The notes below the pieces were generated by a model, which was not told the DNA's origin, did not search any database, and worked only from the letters and a program-made list of their open reading frames with translations. A stretch of 64,000 bases of DNA from Rhinopithecus roxellana (lineage: Eukaryota; Chordata; Mammalia; Primates; Cercopithecidae): assembly GCF_007565055.1 (NCBI RefSeq), contig NC_044568.1:21010620-21074619 (forward strand), read 5' to 3'. Made by a program: the position numbers and the translations under genes. Below, piece by piece: positions 11,000-22,268 of the stretch; position 1 is the first letter of the stretch, and each line of letters opens with the position of its first letter.

Positions 11000-11565
11000 A
11001 TACCTCGGCTTTGGGGCTGAACCTTGGCTCAAATTCCAGCTCTGCTACTGAGAAGCTGTGTAACTTTGAATAAGTTAGTTAACCTCTCTGGGACACAGTT
11101 TTCATATCTGATTCCTATCGCATGGGGGTTATGCTGAAGATCTAACAGCACAGGCTGGGCATGGTGGCTCATGCCTGTAATCCCAGCACTTTGGGAGACT
11201 GGGGCGGATGGATCACCTGAGGTCAGGAGTTCGAGACCAGCCTGACCCTCAATATGGTGAAACCCCATCTCTACTTAAAAAAAAACAAAAATTAGCCGGA
11301 TGTGGTGGTGTGCACCTGTGCACAGGTGGTGAACAGCTGTAATCCCAGCTGCTCGGGAGGCTGAGACAGGAAAATTGCTTGAACCCAGGAGATGGAGTTT
11401 GCAGTGAGCTGAGATTGCACCATTGCACTCCAACCTGGGTGACAGAGCAAGACTCCTTTTCAAAAAAAAAAAAAAAAAAAATCTAATGATACAGTGATGT
11501 GGATAAAGTGCTTACTGCAACACCTGGCCTGGCACAGAGGTGCAGTTCACATTTACTGAATGAAT
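11000..11565 (-). mobile_element. MIR SINE split by an Alu
   Basis: Antisense MIR: ctcaaattccagctctgcta, gaagctgtgtaactttgaat and gttaacctctctgggacaca. It resumes after the Alu with aagtgcttactgcaacacct and a tgaatgaatg tail. Confidence 0.82.
11154..11482 (+). mobile_element. AluS SINE with small internal duplication
   Basis: Sense Alu with a 19-20 base A-tail. The second arm has an extra cacaggtggtgaacag block after ggtgtgcacctgtg, a local duplication or insertion. It sits inside the MIR. Confidence 0.94.
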
Positions 11566-12716
11566 GAGCGAGCAGGTGAATGAATGAATGAAAGTTTCAA
11601 GTGGCCTCTACCTCCGGGGGACCCTGGCTTGTCCTTCAACAGTATTTATTGGAAGTGCCAGGGAGGAAATTTAATTTAACAAATGATGCATCCCCATCGT
11701 CTGTGTGCTTGTGCGTGTCCTTCCTGCTCTCTCTCCCACCCCGTGGAAGCTCCAGGCAGCGGCCCCTGCCTGCCTCATCCATGTCTTTCCCCAGCACACC
11801 CACACTGTCGTGCGCGGCCGGCACACATGCCTCCTTGCTGACAACTTCTCCAGTTTCTCTTCGTGACATATTGGCTAGGTGTCTCCTGGTGCCAGGTTGT
11901 ACCCAGGGCACCGAGCGACTGCGGCTTCCGATTTTGTCTGCCCTGCACCTCTAATTTCTTCCCCTGGCCCCCCTCCCCACCAGTCTTGCTCATGTATGGG
12001 ACTCCCTTGGCCCAGTCGTCCTCCTCCTGGAGCTCCCCTGGGCTCCTCTCCAGGGTGCTTCCCATTCCCAGCTGCAGGGAGCCTGTGTCCTCTGGTTCAT
12101 GGGCCAGGCTTGGGCCTGCCCTTTGACCGGTACAGCACCTGCACTCACGCATCGCTGCCCGAGCCCAGTGAGGCCAGCCCACCCTACTTTCCTTACGAGA
12201 ACCTCGTGCCCTGTTGACTTCCTCTGCTAACTGACACTGGAGAGGCTGGCAGCTCAGGACATCCGAGGAGGGCTGCTGGGGTCCTGCAAGCCAGACACCA
12301 AGCAGGCGCCGCATCCCTGCCGGCCAGGAGGTGGTGCTGTCCCCCGGTTTATGGCCCGAGGTGAAGGTGAGTAGAGACTCTCCTGCTTGTCCCAAAAATG
12401 CTACCTTAAGATCAAGGGAAAACAATAGATATTTGGGCTAGTTATCTAGAAGGAAAAATCAAATCACTGAGCACAGGCATCTATTCAGGTCCGGCATCTG
12501 AGCTTTTAGGACCCGTCTTAGAGTGAGGAAGGGGCTTCTGTGAGCCCTGCTTGGGAATCCTGCAGGAAAGGCCGAGACTCAGGGCTGCTTTTCTGAGGGC
12601 TAGAGACGGCGGCTCTGGGCTGTGCACAGTCCCTGCCTCTTGCCCAGTGCCCCTAGGAAAGTGATGGGGCCACCTGAGCCTCAGATCCTCACCTGAGAAA
12701 TGGAGAGAAAAGTCTA
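11566..12716. other. GC-rich single-copy stretch with long chance ORFs
   Basis: Holds the longest open frame of the window (minus, 11775-12425, 216 codons), overlapped by two plus frames. None shows a recognisable domain, and the composition alone explains open frames in several phases. Confidence 0.5.
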
Positions 12717-13061
12717 GGCGCCATGGCGTGGTCGAGGCGTGGTCAGGCACCGTGGCATGGTCGAGGCGTGGCCTGGCGCCGTGGCATGGTCGAGGCGTGG
12801 CCGGGTGCCGTGGCGTGGTCGGGCACCGTGGCATGGTCGAGGCGTGGCCGGGCGCCGTGGCATGGTCGAGGTGTGGCCGGGTGCGGTGGCGTGGTCAGGC
12901 ACCGTGGCATGGTCAGGCACTGTGGCATGGTCGAGGCGTGGCCGGGCGCCGTGGCGTGGTCGAGGCATGGTCAGGCACCGTGGCGTGGTCGAGGCGTGGC
13001 CGGGCGCCGTGGCGTGGTCGGGCACCGTGGTATGGTCGGGCGTTGTGGCATGGTCGAGGGC
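12717..13061. repeat. GC-rich minisatellite with 29-bp and 18-bp units
   Basis: Tandem array of about 14 units. The long unit is 29 bp, beginning cgtggcatggtcgaggcgtg and ending gccgggcgc. The short unit is 18 bp (cgtggcgtggtcgggcac) and lacks an internal 11 bp. Units are mixed irregularly. The array is rich in CpG and almost free of TA, so it has long open frames on both strands. No start signal or gene context supports translation. Confidence 0.95.
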
Positions 13062-13384
13062 TATAACTGAGCCCATGAACATGCAGCATGGTCCCGGCCT
13101 GCTGCCTGGGATGCCCCCACTTTGACTGGGGTGTTTGTCCTGTTGCTATGGTGAGAGGCTGTGGGGGCTCTGAGATACACTTGTCACTGAGAGGGGCTTT
13201 GTTGAAGAATACAGCCCTCTTGATGTCTCGGGGAGTGGGCCCGACATTTATGGAACACCTGCCATGTTCAGGGGCCAAGCACGCAGATGAACACCCGACC
13301 CCGCCTCTGAGACTCACAAGAGTAAGTGTGTCCTGCTCCCTTTGGAGTTTCTGTGGAACACGGGCAGAGTGTGGTCTCTTCTGT
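13062..13384. other. Single-copy stretch with a faint MIR-like segment
   Basis: At 13245-13320, acatttatggaacacctgcc and gccaagcacg are weakly MIR-like in the sense direction. The rest is unrecognised. Confidence 0.35.
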
Positions 13385-13560
13385 CCCAGGTGCATTGGAG
13401 GAAATGACTTTTGAGCTGGGTGTTGAAGAACAATTAGGGTTTCTTAGGGGGAAGTCATGTGGGAAGGGCATTTGACAGAGGGAACAGCCTAGATGGAGGT
13501 GTGGAGGTGGGACAGCATCCTGCGTGGCTGAAGGGCTGCGGGGCGGCCTGGAGGAGGAGG
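13385..13560 (-). mobile_element. L2 LINE fragment, antisense
   Basis: Antisense L2: ggaaatgacttttgagctgg, gtgttgaagaacaattaggg and ggcatttgacagagggaaca, then the gcctagatggaggtgtgg block. Confidence 0.65.
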
Positions 13561-13843
13561 ACAGGTGGTGTGTGCTGGGTCCCTGCGAGTGTGGGCATCG
13601 CCCTAGGCCCATTAGTGCAGGCTGGGATGTTCTTTAAGCCAGGGCAAAGAAATCCCTTACAACGAGGGACAAGCGCAGGCTGCGCCAGTGTTTGCTCTCC
13701 ACTGAAAGAGGGTGGAGGCCACTGGCAAGGTTCCAAGTGGCTTTTCTCAGAGCCCAGAGATCTCAGCCTGAAAGTGCACAAAGGGAAAGAATCCTCGGAT
13801 TCAGCAAATCTACTATTTATGTCTCTTCTCTTCCTGCTCCTGT
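13561..13843. other. Single-copy stretch
   Basis: No element or exon recognised. Confidence 0.4.
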
Positions 13844-14137
13844 TTTTTTGTTTTTGAGATGGGGTCTTGCTCTGTTGCCCAGGCTGGAATGCAATGGCAT
13901 GATCTCGGCTCACTGCAACCTCTGCCTCCCAGGTTCAAGCAATTCTCCTGCCTCAGCCTCCCGAGTAGCTGGGATTACAGGCACCTGCCACGATGCACAG
14001 CTAATTTTTGTACTTTTAGTAGAGAAGGGGTTTCACCATGTTGGCCAGGCAGGTTTCAAACTCCTGACCTCAAACGATCTGCCTGCCTCGGCCTGCCAAA
14101 GTGCTGGGATTATGGGCATGAGCCACCATGCCCGGCC
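13844..14137 (-). mobile_element. AluS SINE, antisense
   Basis: Full-length antisense Alu, from gagatggggtcttgctctgt to gagccaccatgcccggcc. Confidence 0.95.
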
Positions 14138-14151
14138 TTCTGTTCCTTTAT

Positions 14152-14325
14152 TTTTCATTTTTATTTTTATTTTTTTGTGGCGATGGAGTCTTGCTCTGTT
14201 CCCGGGCTGGAACGCAGTGGTGCAGTCACAGCTCGCTGCAGCCTCAGCCTCCTGGCCTTAAGCCATCCTCTGGCTTCAGCCTTCCAAAGTGCTGGGATTA
14301 TGGGCGTGGGCCGCCGCACCTGGCC
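14152..14325 (-). mobile_element. FLAM-type Alu monomer with T-rich tail
   Basis: Only a single arm is present: gatggagtcttgctctgttc through cagcctcctggccttaagcc straight to ttccaaagtgctgggattat. An ATTTTT-rich run at about 14152-14177 is its antisense A-tail. Confidence 0.8.
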
Positions 14326-16080
14326 ATTGCCTCATGGTTTCTCCCTCTGGTCTCAAGGCTTGGGTGTTTTTTCTTTTCCTCTGACGCTCTCTGCAGCTTC
14401 ACGCTTGGGCAGGCGACTTGCGGAGCTGTCTTTGCTCTGGCTTCCGTAGGATACCTCTGTCCCTCGGACGCCCCAGTCTTGTGCTCAGAGAACCACCCCT
14501 AGACTTCGGAGGCGGTCACGGGAGGTGGTCTTAGGCCCCAGGCCCCTTCCGACGCCTCCTCTGTGCTTTCTCCCACCCGCCTGTGCCACCACCCAGGCAA
14601 GGTTGAGTCTGTGAAAGCCCCTTTTGAATCTCCCAGAGTTTTATCTGGAGGCGTCTACATCACTGCGAAGGCTGTTGGCTGAACTCAGTGAACAAACACA
14701 GGGAGCCCTGGGGTCGCTGTGACTTATGGTCTCCTTGTCATTTCCCCCCAGAATGCGCGTCAGCGAACAGTGCCTGCCATTCTAAGGGGCTCTTTGACTC
14801 TGAACACACACAGTCCCCTCCTGGGCTGATTCCCTGCACACTGGCATTTGGCTTTCTGTAGAGAGCCAGCGTCAGCCGTGGCCAGGGTTGATTCACTGTG
14901 GTGGGGACAGTGCCAGGGTTGTCTGGGCTCAGGACCCAGGGATGGTGTGGCTGCCCTGCGGTGTCCATGTCGGGGGCAGGAGGGATCCTACTGGTGGCAG
15001 CACCCTTGGATTTAAATGCTTTGAGGTGACGCAGGGCAAGATGACTCTCCCCAATCACGAAATCATCTCACTGGAGTGCTTGGGGGAGGGGGCAGGGCCG
15101 AGCGTCCGCCTTGCCTCGCAGAACAACATTTTGGTTTTCACACTCACCACTGAAAAGTCATTAAATTGAAAGGAAACCTGTGCCCCGTTCCCTCCGCAGT
15201 CACGCCAGCGCCGTCCCCAGGCACCTCACAGTGTAGCTTTTGTTCGGGGGTCCAGGGTGTAAAATTGGAGTGGCAGATTGTCGGTGCACACATTTAGAAT
15301 TTCCTGGCTTTCATCAGCTGCGCCACTCAGATGACAATATTTAATCCCAAATGTTTCCTTCCCTTCCCCTACCCCCCATTTCATAAGTCAGAGGGCTTTG
15401 CCCCCACATTTACAAAGTAGACTTCTCTTCCATTTCTTCAACCATAATGAAAAGTATATTTACGATCTTTTCCCCCATGTATTTGCGATTATACAAACTC
15501 TCCTGAACATTTTAAGGGGCCTTTCTTAGGAGAAGTTGACTTCCTGGTTTTAAGTTGAATGTAACTCTCCTTTGCTGGCTTCTTCACTCCCACCATTCAT
15601 TTCATGAGGACAAGGTTATGCACATTTGAATTCTACGGGTCGGATCGCATAGCAGCAATCTTGTGCCATTTCACTCCACTGGATGTGGCTGGAGTGATAT
15701 TGCTCATTGATTTGAGTCAGGTGGTTTTTTCTGGTATTTAGGAAGTTTTTTCATTGCAGTCATTTTTATTAAAGAAGGGTTTGTTGTAGATGAGAGAATT
15801 AGCTGAAATTTAAAACTTGAAGTTTCTTTTTGTTGCATGGTCACTTTGTAGAATCCCTTGTTTAGCAAAACAGCCCTTCTGAGGCAACCCCACAAAAAGA
15901 TTTTAAACAGCACGTCGCATCTGGATCCTCTGATACACAGGCACATATGCATACAATCACAGTTTACATTTTGCAGTGTGCTGGAGAGTCTCCCAAGTAA
16001 CATTTCATATCAAAGAAAGCATGTGAAAGCACGTCTCCGAGAAGCACTTCGGAGTGAGAAGCAGGTGTGACTCCTTGGTG
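14326..16080. other. Long single-copy stretch
   Basis: About 1.75 kb with no repeat I can name. 14326-15170 is GC-moderate. 15300-16050 is AT-richer and could be decayed LINE sequence. No splice-bounded exon or family signature seen. Confidence 0.45.
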
Positions 16081-16084
16081 TGTC

Positions 16085-16195
16085 AACCCGAGCGGGTTCC
16101 GATCCTCTGGTATCACTGGGTCCTGGGTTCTGACACTCGAGTGGGTTCTTATACCCGGGCGGGTTCTGATACCTGGCTCAGACCCTGATGGGCTG
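16085..16195. repeat. Degenerate 18-20 bp tandem repeat
   Basis: Four to five imperfect units related to acccgggcgggttctgat, at about 16087, 16111, 16134, 16153 and 16171. Units differ at several positions. Confidence 0.55.
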
Positions 16196-16309
16196 ATGGT
16201 GAGGTTCACATGTCCTGTGGCCAGGCTCCCGTGCCCAGTGGTCCAGTCAGACACCCATCTGGGTGCTGCTGAGAAGGTGCTGGTGGACGTGGTCGGCCTC
16301 TCCCATCAG

Positions 16310-16605
16310 CTCTCCTCAAGGGAAGCAGATTACCCTTGACAGTGTGCGTGGGCCTCATCCAATCAGAGGAAGGCCTTATGAGCAAACTCCAAGGTTTTTC
16401 TGGGATGGAGGAATTCTGCTTCAAGACCGCAGCATCAGCTCCTGCCTGGGTTTCCAGCCTGCCGGCCTGCCCTGTGGATTTCAGACTTGCCAGCCTCCAC
16501 GGTAATTCCTAAACATCTCTCTCTCTCTCTCCACACACATGCACACACATATTAAACCTCCTGTTAGTTCTGTTTCTCTGGAGAGCTGTGGCTGACACTG
16601 GCTGA
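16310..16605. mobile_element. Medium-reiterated repeat, family not assigned
   Basis: Familiar interspersed-repeat landmarks: cctcatccaatcagaggaag, gtttccagcctgccggcctg, cagacttgccagcctccacg and ttctgtttctctggagagct. I cannot name the family with confidence. Confidence 0.5.
16514..16551. repeat. (CT)n/(CA)n microsatellite
   Basis: Short tctctctctctctcc run followed by acacacatgcacacacat. Confidence 0.9.
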
Positions 16606-17274
16606 GAGGAGCAAGGGCTTCAGGTTAGAGCTGTATAACAGTGGTCTCTGGCCACTGGGTGTCTGCAAACATCAGAAATGTGTTCTCCACGCCTCTCTAG
16701 GTCTCCTAGGGATTTTGGGTTGCTTTCCAATACACACATATTTATGTGCATGCATGTGTGTGGGCAGTGGCGTGTGCATGTTCATTCAGGACACATGCCA
16801 CTGCAGGTGAGTTCCCTGGTGGACACACCCCCTTCAGTAGACACAGGCTATAACGCCCACAGTCACTGCCTTGGGCAGGGTCCTGGGAGAGGGCGTCTCA
16901 GGCAGTGAACTTCTGAGTGGGCCATGATGACCTCCTATGGACCAAGGCTAACTCAATGGCAGCAAGCCCCGAATATCTACTGGGAGCAGGTGGCATTGTA
17001 TGTGGGCCAAATGCAGAAGGTGTTGGGGAATGGTGCAGCCTCCTCGTCAGGTCCCCACCCAGCTCCTCCCCTTGTGAACTTGTACCTGAGCCAGCTGACT
17101 GACCCCCTACCACTGGGCTGCAGGTGTAAAAGGAGGGTGAAATTCGCAGTTGTCTCATCGGAGGGTGGGGAACTGGGGGTGGGGATGCGTTATGCAGGTG
17201 AAGCCCTCAGAAAGGTCCCCCACTTTGGGGCACCACATAGGACGAGTGCTTTCATTCTTAGGAGGACAAGCTCC
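16606..17274. other. Single-copy stretch
   Basis: Nothing recognised. A plus frame at 16924-17376 runs partly into the MIR and has no domain. Confidence 0.45.
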
Positions 17275-17450
17275 TGCTTGGGGGTCAGGTGGAGTTGGGC
17301 TCATGCTCCAGGCTGGCCCCTCACATGTTCTGTGGCTTTAGGGAAGCTCCTAAACCTCTCTGAGGCTCATCTGTAGGAAGGAAGTTAAGAGACCGAGATG
17401 TCTCATAGGCTTGCTGAGATGATTATGTTCAAAGAGAAGGAGGACAGTCT
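17275..17450 (-). mobile_element. MIR SINE fragment
   Basis: Antisense MIR: ttctgtggctttagggaagc, taaacctctctgaggctcat and cttgctgagatgattatgtt. Confidence 0.72.
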
Positions 17451-17844
17451 GTGGTGAGATGCCAGGCCTGGAGGAAGCTGTCATTGGCAGCCTGCTGTGC
17501 GGGGCACTGCTGTGTGTGCACACGTTGTTAGGGCCCAGCCAGGGCCAGGACAGTGGGGCACCTAGGTATAAAACTGGAGGTGACGCCTGTTCTCAGGCGC
17601 CAACCCTGCATTGCATGGCTTTGAGAGAACCTCCTTAAATTTTGCAGTGGTGGGCACCTCTCTTGCTTCACCCTAGTCCCGGACCTGCACATTACCCCAT
17701 GGAAATGCCAAAACAGTTTTGCAAGGCCAGGGGATCGGCCCCTTGCACAGATTAGGACAGAAGCTCAAAGAAATGGGAAAACAGACCCAAACCCCCTGCC
17801 CCCCGACCTCTCGGGCTACCTGAGATCTTGGAAGGTGGTGACTG
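17451..17844. other. Single-copy stretch
   Basis: No strong element. cacagattaggacagaagct near 17747 is faintly MIR-like. Confidence 0.35.
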
Positions 17845-17935
17845 CACTTTATTCATCTCATGTAATCGCATACAGCACCTGGCATGTAGTGGGTGCCAAA
17901 TAGATGCTTACATGTATTCAGAGAATGAAAGGGAA
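17845..17935 (+). mobile_element. L2 LINE 3' end fragment
   Basis: Sense L2 terminal signature: tacagcacctggcatgtagt, gggtgccaaatagatgctta and tcagagaatgaaagg. Confidence 0.6.
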
Positions 17936-18379
17936 GAGAGAGGACTCAGACTCTGATATGGCTTCATAGGAACCTGGCCGTCCACTCCACCCACCTGCCT
18001 TAGCAAAGTGCCCTTGGTGAGGCTGAGGGACTGGGCAGCCAGGACTCCCAAGGGGACCTTGTCAGAGGGGGAAACCACCTCCGATTGAGTGGCAAGTGCT
18101 GCTCTAGGACTGCCCTAAAACTGGATTTGAACAAAAGACCACATGCCGTATGACTCCATTGGAATGAAATGTCCAGAACAGGCAAAGCCACAGAGGCGGG
18201 AAGCAGGTGAGTGGTTTCAGGGGCTGGGAGAGTGGGGCTAGGAAGTGGCTGCTCACAGAGTGGGCATCCTTTTGGGGTGATGGAAATGTTCTACAACTAG
18301 AGGGTGGTGATGGTGGCATGGCTTTGTAAATAGGCTAAATGCCACGCACTTCTACATTTTGAAAATAGTTAAAATGATA

Positions 18380-19008
18380 GATTTTTTTTTTAAGACAGGG
18401 TCTTACTGTGTCTGGCAGGCTGGAGTGTAGTGGTGTGATCATGGCTCACTGCAGCCTCAACCTCCCTGGGCTTAGGTGATCCTCCTGCCTCAGCCTCCCA
18501 AGTAGCTGGGACAACGAGTGTGCGCCACTACATCCCAGCTATTTTTTTTTTTTTTTGGTAGAAATGGGGTTTCCCTGTGTGGCCCAGGCTGGTTTTTTTT
18601 TTTTTTTTTTTTTTTTTTTGAGACAGAGTTTTGCTCTTGTAGTTCAGGCTGGAGTGCAATAGTGTGATCGTGATCTCAGCTCACTGCAACCTTGTCTTCC
18701 CAGATTCAAGCAATTCTCCTGTCTCAGCCTCCTAAGTAGCTGGGATTACAGGCATGCATCACCACACCCAGCTAATCTTTTGTATTTTTTTTTTTTTCTT
18801 TTTGTAGAGACGGGTTTCATCTTGTTGGCCAGGCTGGTCTCAAACTCCTGACCTCAAGTGATCTGCTTGCCTCTGCCCTCCTTGGCCTCTCAAAGTGCTG
18901 GGATTACAGGCATGAGCCAGGCTAGTTTTGAACTCCTGGGGTCAAGCAGTCCACCTACCTTGGCCTCCCAAAGTGCTGATATTACAGGTGTGAACCACCA
19001 CATCCAGC
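18380..19008 (-). mobile_element. AluJ SINE split by a younger Alu
   Basis: Antisense AluJ. The first part, 18380-18593, reaches ggcccaggctgg. The remainder, about 18922-19008, runs ttttgaactcctggggtcaa to caccacatccagcc. Confidence 0.88.
18592..18921 (-). mobile_element. AluS SINE inserted in AluJ
   Basis: Begins with a T-run of about 27 bases and ends gattacaggcatgagccagg. It lacks the final Alu bases. Flanks caggctggtttt and caggctagtttt are its target duplication inside the older AluJ. Confidence 0.9.
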
Positions 19009-19045
19009 CTAAATTTTACATTATGTATATTTTACCACAATAAAA

Positions 19046-20205
19046 ACCCTGGAATCAACAGAACTCTTTGGGTGTAAGTGACAGAAACAAGATTCAGGCG
19101 AGGCAGTGAGTAGTTCCTAGAATGGAAGCTGAGGCTGAGCAAACAGATTGCAGGAAGGGTCTCAAAACTGCCAGACTCCGTGGCATCTCCACTCCTGCCT
19201 CGTTTTCCTCCATGACCAGTGTCCTCAGGCCACCAACACCTCTGGAGTTGAGGCTGGCAGAACGTGGTGGGGGCTCCTTCAAGAGCATGGCAGCTTCTAA
19301 TGGACCTGCATGATTAGTTTGGGAGAAGCAGTTGCCAGAAGACAGCCGTGTGTGTCTGGGCTGGGGAGACCCAACATTTCAGAGCCACCAACCCTGCATC
19401 ATTGACTGACAGGTGGCTGGGTACTGTGTCAGCACTGTCTTCTGGGAATAAACATTTCTCAGTGACATCTCAGCTTTCCATGGGAAGTCTCCGTCTGTGT
19501 CTTGTTCTGGCTCATTTAGAGCAACTATCATTTATCAAATGTCCTCCCCTCCAAAGCCTCCTGGATGCCTCCAAAGGCTTAGAATTCACCAAAGACACAA
19601 AAGCCCCAACACGGGGATGCACTTGGAGAGGGATGAGAAGGTTCGTGTGGGGAAGAGGTCATGCGTGGGAGAGTTGGGATGGGAGAAGGAGAAGATGCTT
19701 CTAAGGTTCAATCTGAGATGCAGCTCTGGTTTTCCAGCTCACGGAGTGTTTGTGCCGAGGCAAGACGATGGACTAGGTCCCCACAAGAACAGAAACAGTC
19801 CCCACACCCAGAAGCTGCAAGTCTTCAGGGAGAACTGGGCAGCTAAGGGATACACTGGGGACTTGCAGACTTGCAGCTCTGTTCACCCGCAGCGTGGTCC
19901 CAGGAGTGCACAGCGTGGGTTTGGGGCATGGCTGTGCCGGTTTGCAAATCCGTAGGTGCTTGTCCAACAATGGGTCTGTTGATGGTTGGGTCTCTTGCTA
20001 CTGGAATGTCTGTTGGCTCAGCTTTTGACTAAAAGCCAGTGGAAGATCTCCTTGCCGGATCCCCCAAAATAGTTTCACCCATTGTTCAGGAAAGAGATTG
20101 TAAGAGCTCTAAGAGAAACAAACAGAAAACCAACATCAAACATGAAGAGTGTCCTGGGGCGTTTCCTTTCTAACCTTGGTTTTGAAATTAATCTGCTTTA
20201 GAAGT
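19046..20205. other. Single-copy stretch
   Basis: About 1.16 kb with no named repeat. Plus frame 19497-19955 (152 codons) is open but lacks any domain signature. Confidence 0.45.
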
Positions 20206-20210
20206 TCTTT

Positions 20211-20378
20211 GGTGTGTGTGTGTGTGTGTGTATGTGGGCACATGTATTGTGTGTGTGTGTGGGCACATGTATTGTGTGTGTGTGTATGTGGGCACATGTA
20301 TTGTGTGTGTGTATGTATGTGGGCACATGTATTGTGTAAGTGTGTGTATGTGGGCACATGTATTGTGTATGTGTGTAT
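20211..20378. repeat. TG-rich minisatellite
   Basis: Five copies of gggcacatgtattgtg start at 20236, 20261, 20290, 20321 and 20352. They are joined by (TG)n/(TATG)n of variable length, so the period is 25-31 bp. Confidence 0.95.
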
Positions 20379-20423
20379 ATGAGAAGAAATACTGAGAATA
20401 AAATGTTCTTATTTATTTAGTTA

Positions 20424-20700
20424 TTTTGAGGCAGGGTCTCGCCTCATCACCTAGGCTGGAGTATAGTGCCCCAGTCACGGCTTGCTGCGGCCTTGACTTC
20501 AGTGATCCTCCTACCTCAGCTGTCTGAACAGCTGGTCCCACGGGTGTGCTCCACGACGCCTGGCTAATTTTTGCATTTTTTGGTAGAGATGGCATTTCGC
20601 CATGTTGCCCAGGCTGGTCTCGAACTCCTGGGCTCAAGTGATCCTTCTGCCTTGGCCTCCTAAAGTACTGGGATTACAGGCATGAACCACTGCACCCAGC
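20424..20700 (-). mobile_element. AluJ SINE, antisense, diverged
   Basis: Antisense Alu with gaggcagggtctcgcctcat and cccaggctggtctcgaactcctgg-like right arm. T-rich ATTTA run at about 20408-20423. Confidence 0.9.
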
Positions 20701-21502
20701 CTATCATGCTCTAATAAAAAGCATTGTTGCTCGCCAGAGTTTCCTCTCTGTACCTTGGGGATACCCCTTGCTTAGGTAGAGGGGAGGGAAATTACTTTCC
20801 TTCTTACCTCTCCATTCTTCTCGTACACAGGCTTTGAAGGAATGAGATGAGAAGTGGGCCACTGCATTCTCATTACTGTAAGGCTCTGTGCCAGGACTCG
20901 CTGCATCTGTGTATTCTGAGCCTTTTATTATTAACCGAAGTGATCTTGGTTGATAACAATACAAAAGCAAAGCCGGGAGTGCTCTGATTTCTAGCTTCAG
21001 CCCCGTATTCATTGATTCATCATTCGTTATTGATTAATACATAGTAACTCTTTATTTTAGTTGCCTTATCAGTTGCTCACTCCTGGAAGCTGGGAGAAGG
21101 GAAAGGTGTGGCACAAATTTCTTCTTGGAATTTTAAATTTTACTTTTAAATTATGGGTCCTTAATGACTCTTTTCCTAATAACTCCTGAATTCTTGTGAT
21201 TCAACAGACGGTATTAATCACAAATGTGTTTCTTTCTCCTTTTTTTTTTTGGTGAGGGTGGAGTCTATTTCTTTATAGATTGTTTTATAGATTATACAAG
21301 CCATGCAGTAATATATCTTCAAGGTTAAACATTCAAATAATTCTGAAGTTCAGAGAAAAAGGTGATACCCCCTATACTCCCCAGATAATTGAAACCTGAA
21401 TGGTTTAGATGGCTCCTTCCTGGGCACTTCTGCATATGGAGAGTAAGCCTTTTCTCATAGGTTGCCACATCAGTGGAAAAATTCCATACCTATTAATGGG
21501 TT
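20701..21502. other. Single-copy stretch
   Basis: AT-rich in the second half, with a T-run at 21240-21251. No named element or exon. Confidence 0.4.
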
Positions 21503-21618
21503 CAGTGGTATTTCCTAGCACCTGTTGTGTGTCAGGTGTAAAGCTGGGAGCTGAAGATTGAATAATGAACAAAAATGGTCCCCTCATTCCACAGCTCACA
21601 GGCTCCAGGCATATGATT
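21503..21618 (-). mobile_element. L2 LINE 3' end fragment, antisense
   Basis: Antisense L2: tagcacctgttgtgtgtcag, gtgtaaagctgggagctgaa, aatgaacaaaaatggtcccc and agctcacaggctccagg. Confidence 0.65.
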
Positions 21619-22196
21619 CTGGAACTTAGTTTTTCCTTCCCATTTCACAAAATATCTAGGATTTCTCCCCATGTCTGTCTGCCCTGTACTCTTTAATGTC
21701 CAGAGGTAACATTGAATTTTGATGGACATCAAGTTGACTTCTAATTGATTTGCCATTATTAAAAAGCAAAACAGTGGAAGTCTTGGTTTATGTCACTTTG
21801 AAAACCTGGGTGTTTGATAAGATTTAAAATTTTTTTGATGGCAGGACACAATACCCTGATAGGACAGGACACTGTTACTTACAGCTGCAAATGGGAGCTG
21901 GCTGCCAGGCAGGACCATGCAGGGGGCTGCACCCAGGGATGGGTAACAGTGAGCAGCTGTAGCCAGCAGCTTATGTGTGGTCAGTGGAGTGGACTTAACC
22001 AGTTTTTGTGGGCTCCTGTGGACCAATTTGAAAAATTTCGTGGGCTCCAGAGCATAGGGCTGTCCCTAGCTGTCAGGTACCTGGCCCTGGGGAGATAGGT
22101 AAGGTGTATAGGGGCTCAGGACATGAGCTCTGATAGGGCAGTGGATGGAGCATGGGCTTGTTCAAGAGGGGACTTGACAGCGTCTCAGACTGGTTC
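21619..22196. other. Single-copy stretch
   Basis: No named element. A 94-codon plus frame at 21814-22098 has no family signature. Confidence 0.4.
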
Positions 22197-22209
22197 AGGA
22201 TAGGATTTT

Positions 22210-22268
22210 TATTTTATTTTATTTAATAAAAAATATATATATATATATATATATTTATTTATTTATTT
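22210..22268. repeat. (TTTTA)/(TA)/(TTTA) microsatellite
   Basis: Compound AT microsatellite grown from the antisense A-tail of the following Alu, with about ten TA units at 22233-22253. Confidence 0.95.

Larger units (their letters stand above)
18105..19045 (+). mobile_element. Old L1M 3' UTR fragment hosting nested Alus
   Basis: Sense L1M 3' end: gtatgactccattggaatga, aatgtccagaacaggcaaag and ggggtgatggaaatgttcta. It resumes after the Alus with taaattttacattatgtata and ttaccacaataaaaaccc. It is the outermost layer of a three-level nest. Confidence 0.82.

Noticed and set aside
11775..12425. 216-codon open frame on the minus strand, the longest in the window
   Set aside because: It has no recognisable domain, it overlaps open frames on the other strand in GC-rich DNA, and no promoter, splice or repeat-free conserved context supports it.
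12481..13395. Long repetitive open frames on both strands across the GC-rich minisatellite
   Set aside because: The array is almost free of TA dinucleotides, so several frames stay open automatically. The peptides are repeats of the minisatellite unit.
13692..14502. Overlapping plus frames of up to 196 codons with recurring protein-like motifs
   Set aside because: They are antisense Alu translations (for example LPRLECNGMISAHCNL and SSWDYRH), which recur at every minus-strand Alu in the window.
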